A stretch of DNA of 64,000 bases from Rhodospirillaceae bacterium (lineage in GTDB: Bacteria; Pseudomonadota; Alphaproteobacteria; Rhodospirillales; Rhodospirillaceae), in the NCBI GenBank assembly GCA_029243545.1, contig JAQWRV010000006.1, forward strand, positions 186,001 through 250,000, in the 5' to 3' direction. The notes beneath the pieces are model-generated. The model worked only from the letters and a program-made list of their open reading frames with translations. It ran no database searches and was not told the origin of the DNA. This document shows positions 7,780 through 18,400 of the stretch, piece by piece. How positions within the stretch are numbered: the stretch's first letter is position 1; each line of letters opens with the position of its first letter. A program made the translations under genes and the position numbers.

Positions 7780-8454
7780 CTAAAACGGTTTGACCTTGCC
7801 GATGAAGGCTATCACCGCGACGATGAACCACAGAAATAAAGCCGCCACCTTAGAGCGGTCGAGAGCGGCAGAGACAATGTCATTGCCCTTGTCTGCTTCA
7901 TCGCCACCGGCGCGGATCATGCCAAACCCGAGGATCAAGTTCTTGATTTCGCTCCGCAGATACACGCCAAGCGCGACGGCCCCGGCAAAGAGAAGAATCT
8001 TTGCTGCAAGCCAGTTATCTTCAATCGGTGCGCCATTGATGAAGGACAGAAGCCCAAGGCCGCCCATGCCAATAACCACGCCGTAGCGGATGTACATATC
8101 GATGCCCTTCAGTTTCGCCGTGAGGGGTTTTTGTTCATTGAAGAACATCCACCAGTTTGCGCCCAGCCACAGCAGGCCAGCCACCCAAATGGCTGCCAAA
8201 TATATGCCCCCAATGGGTGACACACCAAGGTCCCAGGCCATTTGAAACCCAACCGGCAGCAGGCTGATGAGCGCGGTGCGCGGACCCATGTCGCATTGCA
8301 TGAGCAATTTCATAAACCGGAAGCGTTCATCCAACGAAAGATTCCGGTCAGCCACAAATTTTGCTGAGAGATAAACGCCCAAGTCGCCGCCCAGCCAATA
8401 CACGAACAACACCGTATGAACGTAAATCAGAATGTCATATGTGGTAATCATCAT
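7780..8454 (-). CDS. Integral membrane protein, possibly CopD-like
   Basis: About 224 residues with five or six hydrophobic segments: ILIYVHTVLFVYWLGGDLGVYL (1), the TALISLLPVGFQMAW stretch (2), IYLAAIWVAGLLWLGANWW (3), YGVVIGMGGLGLLSF (4), AAKILLFAGAVALGVYL (5) and AALFLWFIVAVIAFIG (6). The first segment with a histidine and WLGGD recalls CopD-type or DUF2269-type membrane proteins that carry His-containing helices, but the match is not strong enough for a function. The frame opens at 8499; the double ATG at 8454 directly precedes the first membrane helix and is preferred. It overlaps no gene and its 3' end faces the TPP-enzyme remnant. Confidence 0.7.
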   Translation of the reverse strand: MMITTYDILIYVHTVLFVYWLGGDLGVYLSAKFVADRNLSLDERFRFMKLLMQCDMGPRTALISLLPVGFQMAWDLGVSPIGGIYLAAIWVAGLLWLGANWWMFFNEQKPLTAKLKGIDMYIRYGVVIGMGGLGLLSFINGAPIEDNWLAAKILLFAGAVALGVYLRSEIKNLILGFGMIRAGGDEADKGNDIVSAALDRSKVAALFLWFIVAVIAFIGKVKPF

Positions 8455-8560
8455 GGCCGGTTTGCCCCTCGAGACCCAATGCGTTGAAGGCGCCATCATA
8501 ACGCAACGACCGTGACGCGCCAGCGCTAGACCACACCCTTCCAGGCCCTAATTTGAAGGC

Positions 8561-9250
8561 TTATTCCCGTGTAAGAAGTTCGGTCAATTCGTAGGTCGCA
8601 CGCAGGTGATCCCAGCGCAGCTTGACGAATATCTTATGTGGCCCATGCACCCAGAATTCGATCGGTGGCCGGTTCGGCGCATGGGGGATGAGGTGGTAGG
8701 CCTCACAGGCGAACGTGCCGGCAGCGACAGTCATCTCTTCATCCGGTAGGCGTTCAATACGCCGGTGCTGGGCACAGATCATTGGTCCCGACGCACCGTG
8801 CCACAGCGGCGATGATGTGATGCAGTTGCGTAAATCTTGTACTGCCGGGCCGTTGGGATCGTGTTGCGTGGCGTGCCAGCCATCGAGAAAAACCGGGTGC
8901 GGCGCGAAGATGCCGATGGGTTCATCAAAATCCATACGCTGGGATATGCGCCCTTCCGTTGCGGTCATGCCCTCCAGGGTGACGACGTTCTTACCAAACC
9001 GGAACCACCCCGAGCCGAGAAATGCGCCGTGCTGGGCCATGTGAATATAGCCGTCTTGTGCGCGAAACCCGGGGCCATAGGTGATTGTCGCGTCTCGCCT
9101 CAGTCCCACATCGTCCAACTCGCTCAGAGCCCGGATGGTCCGGGTGCCTTCGGAATCAGCGGTCAGGGTTACCCATTCCCGGCCGCTTTCACCGCTGTCA
9201 TCGTAGCTATACTGTAAGGTTGCTTTCACCTGACTGATTGACTGTGTCAT
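8561..9250 (-). CDS. Hypothetical protein, about 229 residues
   Basis: Not recognised. The sequence is soluble in character, without signal peptide or membrane segment. It alternates strands and turns, e.g. GSGWFRFGKNVVTLEGMT, IGIFAPHPVFLDGWHATQHD and GTFACEAYHLIPHA, ending in FVKLRWDHLRATYELTELL. This pattern is reminiscent of beta-rich DUF3108-type or lipocalin-like proteins, which is a guess. The frame is open to 9334, inside trkH territory; the ATG at 9250 is a more reasonable start and leaves a divergent arrangement with trkH, whose preferred start is 9279. Confidence 0.6.
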   Translation of the reverse strand: MTQSISQVKATLQYSYDDSGESGREWVTLTADSEGTRTIRALSELDDVGLRRDATITYGPGFRAQDGYIHMAQHGAFLGSGWFRFGKNVVTLEGMTATEGRISQRMDFDEPIGIFAPHPVFLDGWHATQHDPNGPAVQDLRNCITSSPLWHGASGPMICAQHRRIERLPDEEMTVAAGTFACEAYHLIPHAPNRPPIEFWVHGPHKIFVKLRWDHLRATYELTELLTRE

Positions 9251-9278
9251 GCTACGCAGGGTGCGCCACATCGGATCA

Positions 9279-10763
9279 ATGATCAACGGCGTTCGTATAA
9301 AACTCAAAGTGGCTTGTTGGCTTGTGGCACGCATATTTCATGTTCTTGGCCTGTTGCTTATCGTCCTAGCCGGCGTCGAAGTGATTCCGCTGTTGGCTGA
9401 TCTGGCAGTTGGCAATCCAGATTGGATGGTGTTTGCAAGCGCGGCTCTGCTGACCCTGTTTCTAGGCATGTCGCTCTTGCTGGCGACGGCAAACCGCTCT
9501 CACCGACTGACTATACGTGAGGCCTATCTGCTGACGGCCTTGCTGTGGGTCATGCTGCCACTGTTCGGTGCCATACCGTTTTATTTCAGCGCGCAAAATA
9601 TCGGAATCACCGATGCTGTGTTTGAGTCAGTGTCTGGCCTAACCACCACGGGTTCTACCGTACTTACCGGTTTGGAGTCCTTCCCTCCGGGGCTGTTGTT
9701 ATGGCGGTCAATGCTCCAGTGGACCGGCGGCATCGGTATTATCGTAATGGGTGTCGCCATACTGCCACTGCTCCGGGTGGGCGGCATGCAACTGATGAAG
9801 ACCGAGTCATCAGATACGTCGGACAAAGTTTTGCCCAGGGCCAAGGAAATCGCTACTGGCATTGGCGCAACATATGTCGGCTTAACTCTGATTTGCGCCA
9901 TCGCCTATGGGCTTGGCGGCATGACAGCGTTCGATGCCGTTAATCATGCGATGACGACAATAGCCACGGGCGGCTTTTCAACCCATGACCAATCGTTCGG
10001 CTATTTTGATAACCCTTCTCTGCCTTGGATCGCCATCTTGTTCATGATTTCCGGCGCTCTGCCCTTCACCCTTTATCTCAAATCCATCGGGCGGGATCCT
10101 TTGGTGGTGTTTAAGAATGGACAGGTGCGGTTCTTCTTGGGTTTTTGCTTCTTTATGGTTTTTGTTTTGACCGTGTGGGCGTGGCGGACGACGGACCTCA
10201 CACCGTTCAATGCCTTCGCCCAATCCGCGTTTAACGTTATTTCTATTATTTCAACGACGGGATTTACCACCACCGACTACACGCTTTGGGGTGGTGCCTC
10301 CGTTGTCTTTCTCATCCTTACCTTTTCCGGTGGCTGTTCAGGGTCGACCGCTGGATCCATCAAAATGTTCCGTTATCAACTCATGTGGTCCTTTCTCAAA
10401 TCTCAGCTCAATCGTCTGATCCATCCTCATGGTGTTTTTCCGGTGACTTATGATGGTCACGAAGTATCGTCAGATATCGTTTTATCCGTGACAGCCTTTC
10501 TTGGCCTGTATCTTGTGACCTGGTTCGCGTTATCGGTGGCTCTCTCCATCTCGGGACTGGATTTTCAGACGAGTGTATCTGCGGCAGCCACAGCTCTAAC
10601 CAATGTGGGTCCGGGCCTAGGGCCCGTCATTGGTCCGTCTGGAACTTTTGGCCCGCTTCCTGCCATAGACAAATGGCTGCTAGCCGGCGGCATGTTGCTC
10701 GGCCGGTTGGAGCTCTTCACCTTGTTCGTATTTATTACGCCGCGGTTTTGGCGCGACCTTTAA
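9279..10763 (+). CDS. trkH: Trk/Ktr potassium uptake protein, TrkH-like
   Basis: A polytopic protein of about 494 residues with the four-fold repeated pore loops of K+ translocators: SGLTTTGSTVLTGLE, MTTIATGGFSTHDQSF, ISTTGFTTTDYTLWG with the downstream GGCSGSTAGSIK, and NVGPGLGPVIGPSG. Each loop carries the selectivity-filter glycine. TrkH works with the cytoplasmic NAD-binding TrkA, which is not in the window. The frame is open from 9249; the ATG at 9279 avoids overlap with the divergent gene and starts close to the first membrane helix (ARIFHVLGLLLIVLAGVEV). Confidence 0.94.
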   Translation: MINGVRIKLKVACWLVARIFHVLGLLLIVLAGVEVIPLLADLAVGNPDWMVFASAALLTLFLGMSLLLATANRSHRLTIREAYLLTALLWVMLPLFGAIPFYFSAQNIGITDAVFESVSGLTTTGSTVLTGLESFPPGLLLWRSMLQWTGGIGIIVMGVAILPLLRVGGMQLMKTESSDTSDKVLPRAKEIATGIGATYVGLTLICAIAYGLGGMTAFDAVNHAMTTIATGGFSTHDQSFGYFDNPSLPWIAILFMISGALPFTLYLKSIGRDPLVVFKNGQVRFFLGFCFFMVFVLTVWAWRTTDLTPFNAFAQSAFNVISIISTTGFTTTDYTLWGGASVVFLILTFSGGCSGSTAGSIKMFRYQLMWSFLKSQLNRLIHPHGVFPVTYDGHEVSSDIVLSVTAFLGLYLVTWFALSVALSISGLDFQTSVSAAATALTNVGPGLGPVIGPSGTFGPLPAIDKWLLAGGMLLGRLELFTLFVFITPRFWRDL

Positions 10764-10764
10764 G

Positions 10765-11064
10765 TCAGTCGGCGGCAGCGCTTTCAGTCTCGGGCAGTTG
10801 TACAGGTGGCGTAGCAAAGATGGCTTGCTCTCGGCCCTGTTCAATGGCGTCTTTAAGGCCTTGTTCGGCGCCGCGTAAAAGGTCGTTGCCCGATTGGTCC
10901 GAACTACTCATTTCCGCCACACCGATGGAAACCGAGAAATGAAGCACTTCCCCGTAGGCATTCACTTCGAGGCGGCTGAAGTCTTCCACCATGCGTTTGG
11001 CAAGGATGAGGGCCCCCAGTCCCGGTGTTTCAGGTAGTAAAGCGACAAACCGGCGGTCTGCATG
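10765..11064 (-). pseudogene. C-terminal remnant of a GGDEF-domain protein
   Basis: The reverse frame is open from 11103 with no good start until an internal ATG at 10992. It reads RRFVALLPETPGLGALILA, then LHFSVSIGVAEMSS and LLRGAEQGLKDAIEQGR, which is the second half of a diguanylate cyclase domain (FxALLPET, FxxSIGVA, LLxxAxxALxxAKxxGR). The catalytic GGDEF position reads ADRRF, and everything N-terminal to it is absent, so it cannot make c-di-GMP. A short product from 10992 could be translated but would lack the active site. It ends one base from trkH, convergently. Confidence 0.75.
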
Positions 11065-11169
11065 CCAAGTGGTGCTTGAAGTTATGGTGCGTGATCGGCT
11101 GGTTCAGCCCGCGCGTACATAGTGTAAGATCACCTTTACGTATCAACGTTACGCTACAGGAGAGCTCCC

Positions 11170-12153
11170 ATGTTAATTCGGATGGCCCGTAAATCAGACC
11201 CGAAGCCAAGTGAGATCACGTCCAGGGACGACTATCTCAATCGGCGAAAATTTCTCGCTAGCAGTGGTCTTGTTGCCGGGTCTATGGCCCTTGGAAGCGG
11301 CCTTGCAAGTACTCCAGCGCAGGCTGCTGTGGAGCGTCCAGGGGTTGGCGAAGCGCTGACGCCACTCGTTGATGGCTACAGTAAACTGGGTGATAGCGAT
11401 CCCATCACGCCCTATGACGCTGTCACCAGCTATAACAATTTCTATGAGTTTGGCACTGGTAAGGAAGATCCCGCCGAAAATTCAGGCCCCTTCAACCCGC
11501 GACCTTGGGAAATCACCGTCGATGGACTTTGCGCAAACCCGGGTACCATAGGGCTGGAAGATTTTCTCAAACCCCATGATTTGGAAGAACGCATCTATCG
11601 TCTGCGCTGCGTCGAAGCCTGGTCCATGGTTGTGCCCTGGGTCGGTATTTCCTTAGGAGACGTAGTGAAGCGCTTTGAGCCGCTTGGGTCCGCTAAATAT
11701 GTACAGTTTGAGACCATCGTCCGCCCCGAGGAAATGAACGGTCAGCGCTCGCGCCGTATTTTACCGTGGCCTTATGTTGAGGGGCTGCGTCTGGATGAGG
11801 CCATGAACCCGCTCGCCATTTTAGCGGTCGGTCTTTACGGCGAGGTGCTGCCCAATCAAAACGGTGCGCCGATCCGGTTGATGGTACCATGGAAGTACGG
11901 TTTCAAATCGATCAAATCCATTGTCAAAATATCCTTTGTTGAGGGCCAGCCCAAAAATACCTGGCAGGTTATGGCCTCTAGCGAATACGGCTTTTACGCC
12001 AATGTGAATCCCAAGGTGGACCACCCCCGCTGGAGCCAAGCTCGCGAGCGCCGCATCGGCGATTTCCTCCGCCGCGAAACACTGATGTTCAACGGCTACG
12101 AGGAAGAGGTTGGCGAAATGTATGCCGACATGAACCTGCGGCGGAGTTACTAG
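11170..12153 (+). CDS. msrP: Periplasmic protein-methionine-sulfoxide reductase, molybdenum catalytic subunit
   Basis: MsrP (YedY) repairs oxidised methionines of envelope proteins, receiving electrons from the membrane haem protein MsrQ. The 327-residue protein begins with a Tat signal ([16 protein letters not shown] at about 25-40, then an Ala-rich cleavage zone PAQAAV), as expected for export of a folded molybdopterin protein. The molybdenum ligand is Cys147 in [15 protein letters not shown]. Further family motifs are [39 protein letters not shown] and [10 protein letters not shown] good AGGAGAG ribosome site precedes ATG 11170. Its usual operon partner msrQ is not adjacent; a clear msrQ lies at 20323. 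Confidence 0.96.
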   Translation: MLIRMARKSDPKPSEITSRDDYLNRRKFLASSGLVAGSMALGSGLASTPAQAAVERPGVGEALTPLVDGYSKLGDSDPITPYDAVTSYNNFYEFGTGKEDPAENSGPFNPRPWEITVDGLCANPGTIGLEDFLKPHDLEERIYRLRCVEAWSMVVPWVGISLGDVVKRFEPLGSAKYVQFETIVRPEEMNGQRSRRILPWPYVEGLRLDEAMNPLAILAVGLYGEVLPNQNGAPIRLMVPWKYGFKSIKSIVKISFVEGQPKNTWQVMASSEYGFYANVNPKVDHPRWSQARERRIGDFLRRETLMFNGYEEEVGEMYADMNLRRSY

Positions 12154-12313
12154 GACCATCTAGCGCCCGGTTCCGGCGGTCCACCGAATTATAGACGTGC
12201 TGTGACTCTGTGACGCCTACCATGCCGTGGGGGTCACGTCATTGATCTCTACATGCGGCTGATTATTCAACACATCTAGTTTCTAACAATTGGTCAGATT
12301 GTCTCCACACCTT

Positions 12314-13003
12314 ATGCCACACCTCCTCAGTTACATACTCCTCCCCGGACACGATCCAGACGCACTCGGCATAGCCCAGCACACGACAGCGAATCTCGTG
12401 GTCTTCGATTTCGAAGACCTGGTGCCCGACGGTGATAAGCCGAAAGCGCGATTACGGGTGCGCAGCTGGTTGGAAACGGAAGATCTCGATGGGTTGGCAA
12501 TCGGCGTGCGTGTCAATCCGTGGAAATCCGGACTCGACCGCATTGACCGGTCCGCCCTGGTGGACTTAGACCTTGCCCACGTCGTGCTGCCCAAAGTGAA
12601 AACGCCCTCGGATTTAAGTGAAGCTAAAGTTGCGTTAAGCGAGGCTGGTGTGGGAGAACCACTTATCCATGTCATCATCGAAACGCCTGATGCACTCGAA
12701 GCCATGGCGGATATCGCGCACCTGGGGCCGGCATCTTTCTTGGTTGGCGCATTCGATTTAGCCAAAGCGCTCGACGTGAAACCCAACCCTAATACGACAG
12801 AAATTTTAGGGGCCCGGCAGAGTATTGCGGCCGCGGCGGCAAAGACGGGTATTGCTGCCTATGATATGCCATTCATTCATCGAACTGACTTAACAGGTTT
12901 TGAAGAGCATCTGGCGCAAGCTAAGTATCTCGGTTTTACCGGGTGCAGTGCCGTGAACGCGGACCAGGCGACGCGCATAAATGAGGTTTTTGCGAGCGAC
13001 TGA
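12314..13003 (+). CDS. HpcH/HpaI aldolase / citrate lyase beta-like protein
   Basis: About 229 residues of the CitE-like TIM-barrel family. LVVFDFEDLVPDGDKPKAR carries the acidic metal/CoA-binding loop, IGVRVNPW the conserved Arg, HVVLPKVKTPSD the strand with Lys, and HVIIETPDAL the metal-binding Glu. Such enzymes cleave or form C-C bonds of CoA-bound malyl- or citramalyl-type substrates. The protein is shorter than typical CitE (about 290) but keeps the barrel core to its end. A TTG at 12290 also opens the frame; the ATG at 12314 is preferred. No ribosome site is clear. It stands alone between msrP and a terminator, so its pathway is unknown. Confidence 0.82.
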   Translation: MPHLLSYILLPGHDPDALGIAQHTTANLVVFDFEDLVPDGDKPKARLRVRSWLETEDLDGLAIGVRVNPWKSGLDRIDRSALVDLDLAHVVLPKVKTPSDLSEAKVALSEAGVGEPLIHVIIETPDALEAMADIAHLGPASFLVGAFDLAKALDVKPNPNTTEILGARQSIAAAAAKTGIAAYDMPFIHRTDLTGFEEHLAQAKYLGFTGCSAVNADQATRINEVFASD

Positions 13004-13157
13004 AGGTTGGTTATTCAGCCGCAATCAGGGGCGCGGTCCTATCCCTTTCAAAAAGAAGGGTAAAAGTTTCTTAATGGGGTTGTTTCGTTTTCCCCTAAGG
13101 CGCTATTTTTTCAGCATAAATGCGAAAAACTAGCCTCTCCTATGGGCTCGTTCCTCG

Positions 13158-13187
13158 AAAAACGCCCCGTTAGATATCTAGGGCGTT
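13158..13187 (-). terminator. Rho-independent terminator of the DUF1838 gene
   Basis: On the reverse strand AACGCCC (13187-13181) pairs with GGGCGTT (13167-13161) and is followed by a T5 run at 13162-13158. The loop contains the self-complementary TAGATATCTA. It lies about 22 bases after the stop codon at 13210 of the reverse-strand gene. Confidence 0.7.
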
Positions 13188-13209
13188 GATTCTAGGGGTC
13201 AATCAAATC

Positions 13210-14265
13210 TTACATCCCCGCGTCAGACACTCCAAAGACAGAGCCTTTGCCGCCTGGCCCGCCGCGGCCTTGTTCTCTTTTCTCGTCGATGATTTTCTTG
13301 GCGTAAGACCAGGTATTTTCGTTTTCGGAAAGGCCTTTCCACTCCTTCGGTGCTTCGAGATATTGCGGGTGATTCTTGGCCGTGTAATCCCGAACGTATT
13401 TCGGTAACCCGTCGAGCCCATTCATGCACTTGAATGACTGTGAGTGGTAAACCATGTGCCCGGCGCGGTTGCCCATTTCCATAAACGGCAGCCACATGCC
13501 GTTGCGCGCCCAGGCTGTGTGGTTCGGGGCAGAGGTCACATCTGGATTTACGCAATCCGATAGGCTGCTGGAAATCGCCCACAGTTCGCAGGACTGATAA
13601 ATATCTTGCTGGGAGTGCAGTGGGTATTCTTTGCGGCTGATGGGGTTGTTTTGCGTCCGGAAGACATCAACCTGAAAGACGATACGGTCGCCAACGATGA
13701 CATGATCGAACGGCGGTTCAATGAACCCGCCTTTGACTTTTGAGATACGATTAACAGGATCATTGAGAATGTGAAGCACCTCGACCGTGCGTCCCGTGAC
13801 AGGGTTGGTCCAGGTATCCAGAATTTCACCCGTCTTCGGGTCCATGTAATAGAGCACTTCGCGATGATGAAAATTCCACACGCCGTCGCCCTGATAATCC
13901 AAGCGGGTTGTTCCGATGCCGTAGGTTTCAAAAGCCAGATAATTTGCCTCACCCGGCACCCACATCCAGGCCTTGCCGCCGAACCCGCTGATGACCTCTT
14001 CGCCAGACAAGTCGGCTTGAATTTTTAGCAATGTCCTGAGGTTTGTTTCCGGATCCATGCTGTCGAAAGCAGCGGGAACACCTGTGTGTGAGTCTGCTCT
14101 TGCGGCATTCGTCATCAGCGAAGTAGCAGCTATACCTGCTGCTCCCATACCGGCGCCACCAAGCATACCACGTCGGCTCAAGGCCGCAGGGACTGGGCTG
14201 AATGTATCTGAAAGCAGGGATGGCCGCGCGGCCGGGTTTTCGGCTGTATTATGATGATGGTGCAT
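13210..14265 (-). CDS. Tat-exported DUF1838 family protein
   Basis: About 351 residues. A Tat-type leader is visible (SRRGMLGGAGMGAAGIAATS, then ARADS), so the folded protein is sent to the periplasm. The remainder matches DUF1838: LLKIQADLSGEEVISGF, TRLDYQGDGVWNFHHREVLY with YMDPKTGEILDTWTNP, HSQQDIYQSCELWAI and a C-terminal LPKYVRDYTAKNHPQYL. The family is widespread in marine proteobacteria without an assigned reaction. The frame is open to 14403; the ATG at 14265 has AAAGAGGA upstream and begins MHHHHNTAEN, a natural His run. It is divergent from the secreted FGE-like gene, with overlapping upstream regions. Confidence 0.85.
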   Translation of the reverse strand: MHHHHNTAENPAARPSLLSDTFSPVPAALSRRGMLGGAGMGAAGIAATSLMTNAARADSHTGVPAAFDSMDPETNLRTLLKIQADLSGEEVISGFGGKAWMWVPGEANYLAFETYGIGTTRLDYQGDGVWNFHHREVLYYMDPKTGEILDTWTNPVTGRTVEVLHILNDPVNRISKVKGGFIEPPFDHVIVGDRIVFQVDVFRTQNNPISRKEYPLHSQQDIYQSCELWAISSSLSDCVNPDVTSAPNHTAWARNGMWLPFMEMGNRAGHMVYHSQSFKCMNGLDGLPKYVRDYTAKNHPQYLEAPKEWKGLSENENTWSYAKKIIDEKREQGRGGPGGKGSVFGVSDAGM

Positions 14266-14466
14266 ATCTGTGAGGTCCTCTTTGCCGGATGACGTTCTGT
14301 CCTTGGAGTCATACCAAGCTATTGCCGTGCTGGCCAAGCCACTGAGGTGCTGGCTAGTCGTGCTCCGTATCGTGTCCAACTGGCGGGCGATGATATGTCC
14401 CACACCATTGCGTCCACTCCGTTTCTATCCGTAAGGTTCGACACTGAATTCGGTGAAGGGGAAAAT

Positions 14467-15429
14467 ATGTACAAGACGCACGCGATAACATTGGCTGGTC
14501 TGCTAATCGCCGGTCTGCTTAAAGGCTCTGTGGCAGTTCAAGCTGAGACCACGAGCTTATCTCCAGGGGCGGTATTCCGTGACTGCGCTGATTGCCCTGA
14601 ACTGGTCGTAGTTCCAGCCGGCTCATTCCAAATGGGCTCAGACCACATGGAGCAGATGCGTGACAATGAACTTCGGCCCGAAGGCCCCGTCCGCAGCGTC
14701 GTTATTGCAAAACCGTATGCTGCTGGTCGGTTTGAGATTACCAAGGCGGACTACACATTGTTTGTGGATGACACTGGCCATGCCCCCGTCGATAAATGCG
14801 TGTCCTGGGCTGGCCGTACCCCCGTCGACGGCGTGAACTGGCTTGACCCGAGCCTCGGCCGGCCTCCCGCCGGCAATGAACCGGTGGTTTGCGTGACATG
14901 GCGTGATGCCAAAGCCTATGTGGCGTGGCTTGCCGAAAAAACTGGGCAACCTTATCGCCTCCTCACCGAAGCAGAATGGGAATTCGCCGCCAAAGCGGGG
15001 TCAACAGCGGCTTGGCCGTGGGGTGAGGATGCAACGAAAGTGTGTGAGTATGGCAACGTATTTGAGGACTCTGGCCTAAAAGAACCGCGCTCGACACTAA
15101 ACTCCAACGCTTCTGCCACTGCGGCTCAATGTGATGACGGCTATATGATGGTCGCGCCCGTTGGGCAATTCCGACCCAATGCTTTTGGTCTTTATGACAC
15201 CATTGGCAACGTCTGGGAGTGGACAGAAGATTGTTCGCCTATGCTGTATGCTGAAGAGCCCACCGATGGTTCGGCGTATCAGGTGTCTGGTGAATGCGAA
15301 AAGCGCGCAGTGCGCAGCGGTAGCTGGCGCACGCGATTGAGCCGGCACCGGACAACGTTTCGTGGCCGCGATCCCGAAGATCTCGGGTATTACATGTTTG
15401 GGTTTCGTATCGCGCGGGACTTGAATTGA
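14467..15429 (+). CDS. Secreted formylglycine-generating enzyme (SUMF1)-family protein
   Basis: About 320 residues. A signal peptide (MYKTHAITLAGLLIAGLLKG, then VAVQA) is followed by FRDCADCPELVVVPAGSFQM, the standard opening of the SUMF1/EgtB fold. Further family motifs are PVVCVTWRDAKAYVAWLAEK, YRLLTEAEWEFAAKAG, NAFGLYDTIGNVWEWTEDC and RAVRSGSWRTRLSRHRTTFR near the C-terminus. True formylglycine-generating enzymes oxidise a sulfatase Cys; no sulfatase is in the window and many family members have other roles, so only the fold is certain. The ATG at 14467 has AAGGGGA five bases upstream. The gene abuts the convergent autotransporter gene. Confidence 0.88.
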   Translation: MYKTHAITLAGLLIAGLLKGSVAVQAETTSLSPGAVFRDCADCPELVVVPAGSFQMGSDHMEQMRDNELRPEGPVRSVVIAKPYAAGRFEITKADYTLFVDDTGHAPVDKCVSWAGRTPVDGVNWLDPSLGRPPAGNEPVVCVTWRDAKAYVAWLAEKTGQPYRLLTEAEWEFAAKAGSTAAWPWGEDATKVCEYGNVFEDSGLKEPRSTLNSNASATAAQCDDGYMMVAPVGQFRPNAFGLYDTIGNVWEWTEDCSPMLYAEEPTDGSAYQVSGECEKRAVRSGSWRTRLSRHRTTFRGRDPEDLGYYMFGFRIARDLN

Positions 15430-15430
15430 T

Positions 15431-18400
15431 TTAGAAGCGAAACCGTACCGTCACAGTTCCGGTGTGCCCCGTGTAGCCACTGGCTTTCTCACCGTCGTAA
15501 TCAAACGAAATTGTGGCGTGATCGTTTTTGTAGAACAGACCTGCGCCCAGAGAAATCACGTTTTGCGTTAGGGCCGCTGTGTTCAGAATGAAGGCTGCTC
15601 CGCCTGCGGCGAAGCCTAGGTCTATATTGCCTGTCCCTGACATGAATTCCCGAGTGTAATTGGTCCTCAATTCGAGCTGCAAAATAGACTCGTCTTCAAG
15701 CATAAATTCTTGTCGCCCAGCCAATCCTAGTCCGGCGCGCAATGAATCCCGATTATTCTCCGGCACATCCAGATTGAGACCGCCACCGCCGCCGGTCTCA
15801 ATGAATGAGCCCTGATGCATATACAAATAATTCAGCGTGGCCGCTGGGATCAGTCTAAAATTACCGCGCTTGTAGCCCAGTGCTAATTTCCAAGCGGTAG
15901 CGAATTCATAGCCGTTGTAATTTCCACGGGCTGTCCGATCGATAGCGCCAAACAGAACGCGCCGTTCGCTGTTGAAGGAATCGTATCCAAACGTCACAGC
16001 ACCTTGGAGGTGCTTATAGGAGTTCCCCATTCTGAAATAACCGTTGAGTTGAGAACTGCTGTATTCAGTCGGTTTGTCGAGTGAAGACAATTCGTCAGGG
16101 AAGCTCCAAAGTTGAGTAAAGGCCAAGCCAGCGCGCGTAATCTCATTGACCTGACGGTCTGTCCCGATGGCTACTCCTCCTGACCATGATGTGTAACCAG
16201 GACGCTCGCCTTTCGCCTTTTGCTTCGAATAATTGCCCATGGTTTGCAGCCACAACGTGGGACGGTCTTTGTAAAAGCCGACGGCTGGGACACGATCCAA
16301 GCGACGCGTGATAGCACCCAAGGCCATGTTTTGTTGGTTAATGGCGGCCTGCATAACAGCATTGCTTGTGTCTGGCAGGAACTGGGTAAGGGCATTTTCA
16401 AAACTGGCTTGCTCGGTAATAGAAGCCAAGTTTGTAAATAGCGCAGAGTCTGTTCCAAGAGCGGTGCTGGAGGCGTCGTAGTAAAGGCCGGCGTTCTCTG
16501 ATAAACCAAGGTCTGCAGCTGACCGTCGGGTCACATCAAGAAATATTGCGTTTGGATCGTTGGGGTCAAGGACGAGCCCAACCGTATGCATGTATGACGT
16601 TTCCGCAATACGCGCCACGTCAAAAACAAGGTTCGCATTGAGCTGGCCTGCACGCACCAATGTGAACCTTTGCTGATCCGAGATAACATTGACCAGTACC
16701 GGGACTATTGTCGTTGTATCTGACAGTGTGGCGGTACCGGTAACCAGGACTGTACCGGCCCGGTTGTTGACGCCATCAACTTCGACACGCAGCGTCGAAG
16801 ATCCTTGGACATCTAAAGTCCGCATCGTGGCGGCTTCACCTGCTGTAACCGTCCAGTCCGTGTTGGACAACGATAGATCAATGATCGCGCCGTTCTCTAT
16901 AATCCCACCGTTCAATGTCGAGTTTAAAATGGAGGCGGTTTTGTTTCCCGTTGTAAATAGGAAAGACCCTAAAACCGTGGCATCTGAAATAGAGACAACG
17001 TCATTCCCGCCAGCCAAGGTGATGTCGCCGGTAATCGCCCCGCCTGTCATCGTAAATGTATCGCTGCCATCACCGAGATAAATATCACCGGTGATGGTTC
17101 CAGAGTTGAAAAAGGAGATGTCACTTACCGACGTTCGCACATCAAGCGCCGTGGATGTGCCTGTAGAGCCGTCCCGAATAGTTGCGAGGACGTCGCCCGT
17201 GTTTGAGAACGAAGTTATCGAGCCAGATCGATCAATGATGGCGCCGGCACTTGAACCAGAGCCGGCGGCATCTGCCTGGATAGTGCCTGTGTTGATTACG
17301 GAGGACAGAGAACCTTGCTCTTCAACGATAATTGCGAAGGCATTTCCCCCCAGTTCGCTAATAACGTTGGTTTCGGTGTCTTCTCCAGAATCGAGCGTAA
17401 CAGCAAGAATGTCACCGCTGTTTAAAATAGTTGGCACGCTACCATAGTTGCCAATTCTTAAGGTTGTCGCTGTGCCGTCGGTTGTACCAGCGCGAATATC
17501 ACCACCGTCATTACGTAAGCCTCCGGTAAGTGTGGCCGAGTAAACTGTTCCGCTAGAGACCAGGCCTTCGATCGTGACCGCTTCAGCGTCGGATCCTTCG
17601 ACATTGGCGCCGGTGCTGATCACACCTTGGTTTAATATTGCAAAGGCGTTATCGCCTGAACCAACTACGCCCATAGTGATGTCAGCCAAGGTGCCACCTG
17701 GGCCGCCGGGCCTAACCCGCACGGCTTGACCCGAGCCAATGACGGTGAGTTCTGCATCTATAATAGAGAGAGCTGGGTCGTCCGAGGTCAGCTCGAGCTC
17801 GCCGGCTTCTGAGACCTGATTACCTGTGATTTGGAAACCGCCAGATACTGACCCTGCAATCCAAACGGCTGCATCGCCAACCACTTCAGGAACAATCTTT
17901 CCGTCAAAGTCTCGGGTAGCGTTACGACCAGAGGAAATCCCGCTGTTTTGTGTGATCGTGCCGGTTACAGATCCACCAACGTAAAGGCCGATGCTGTCTC
18001 GTCCGCTCGCTATGATATTTTTATTATTGGTAATGTTTCCGACGAGGTCTCCGTAGATGCCAATGGACGTAGATTCGATCCCGTTCGTCGAAACCGTGCC
18101 ATCATTCGTAATGTTACCGATCATGTTACCAACAGAGATACCGGTCGAGGCATTGCCGCCCACAATAATACTGGCTCCAGCGGCGTTATCGATCGATCCG
18201 TTGAATGTTCCGGTGCCGATCATGCGAATGCCGGCATTTTCCACGGGCGTGCCTATAAGAGCACTGTCGTCTGGTGGCCCAGGTACCGTAATAGTGCCGA
18301 TATTGGATATGCCACTGTCCAGTATCGGTTGTGCATTCAGGTCGATGAGAACGCCGGTGGTATCGGCTTCTGCTTCGACAGCAATCGTGCTGAGATTAGA

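Noticed and set aside
9581-9901. 106-codon reverse frame inside trkH
   Set aside because: Antisense to conserved pore-loop coding sequence, without its own motifs.
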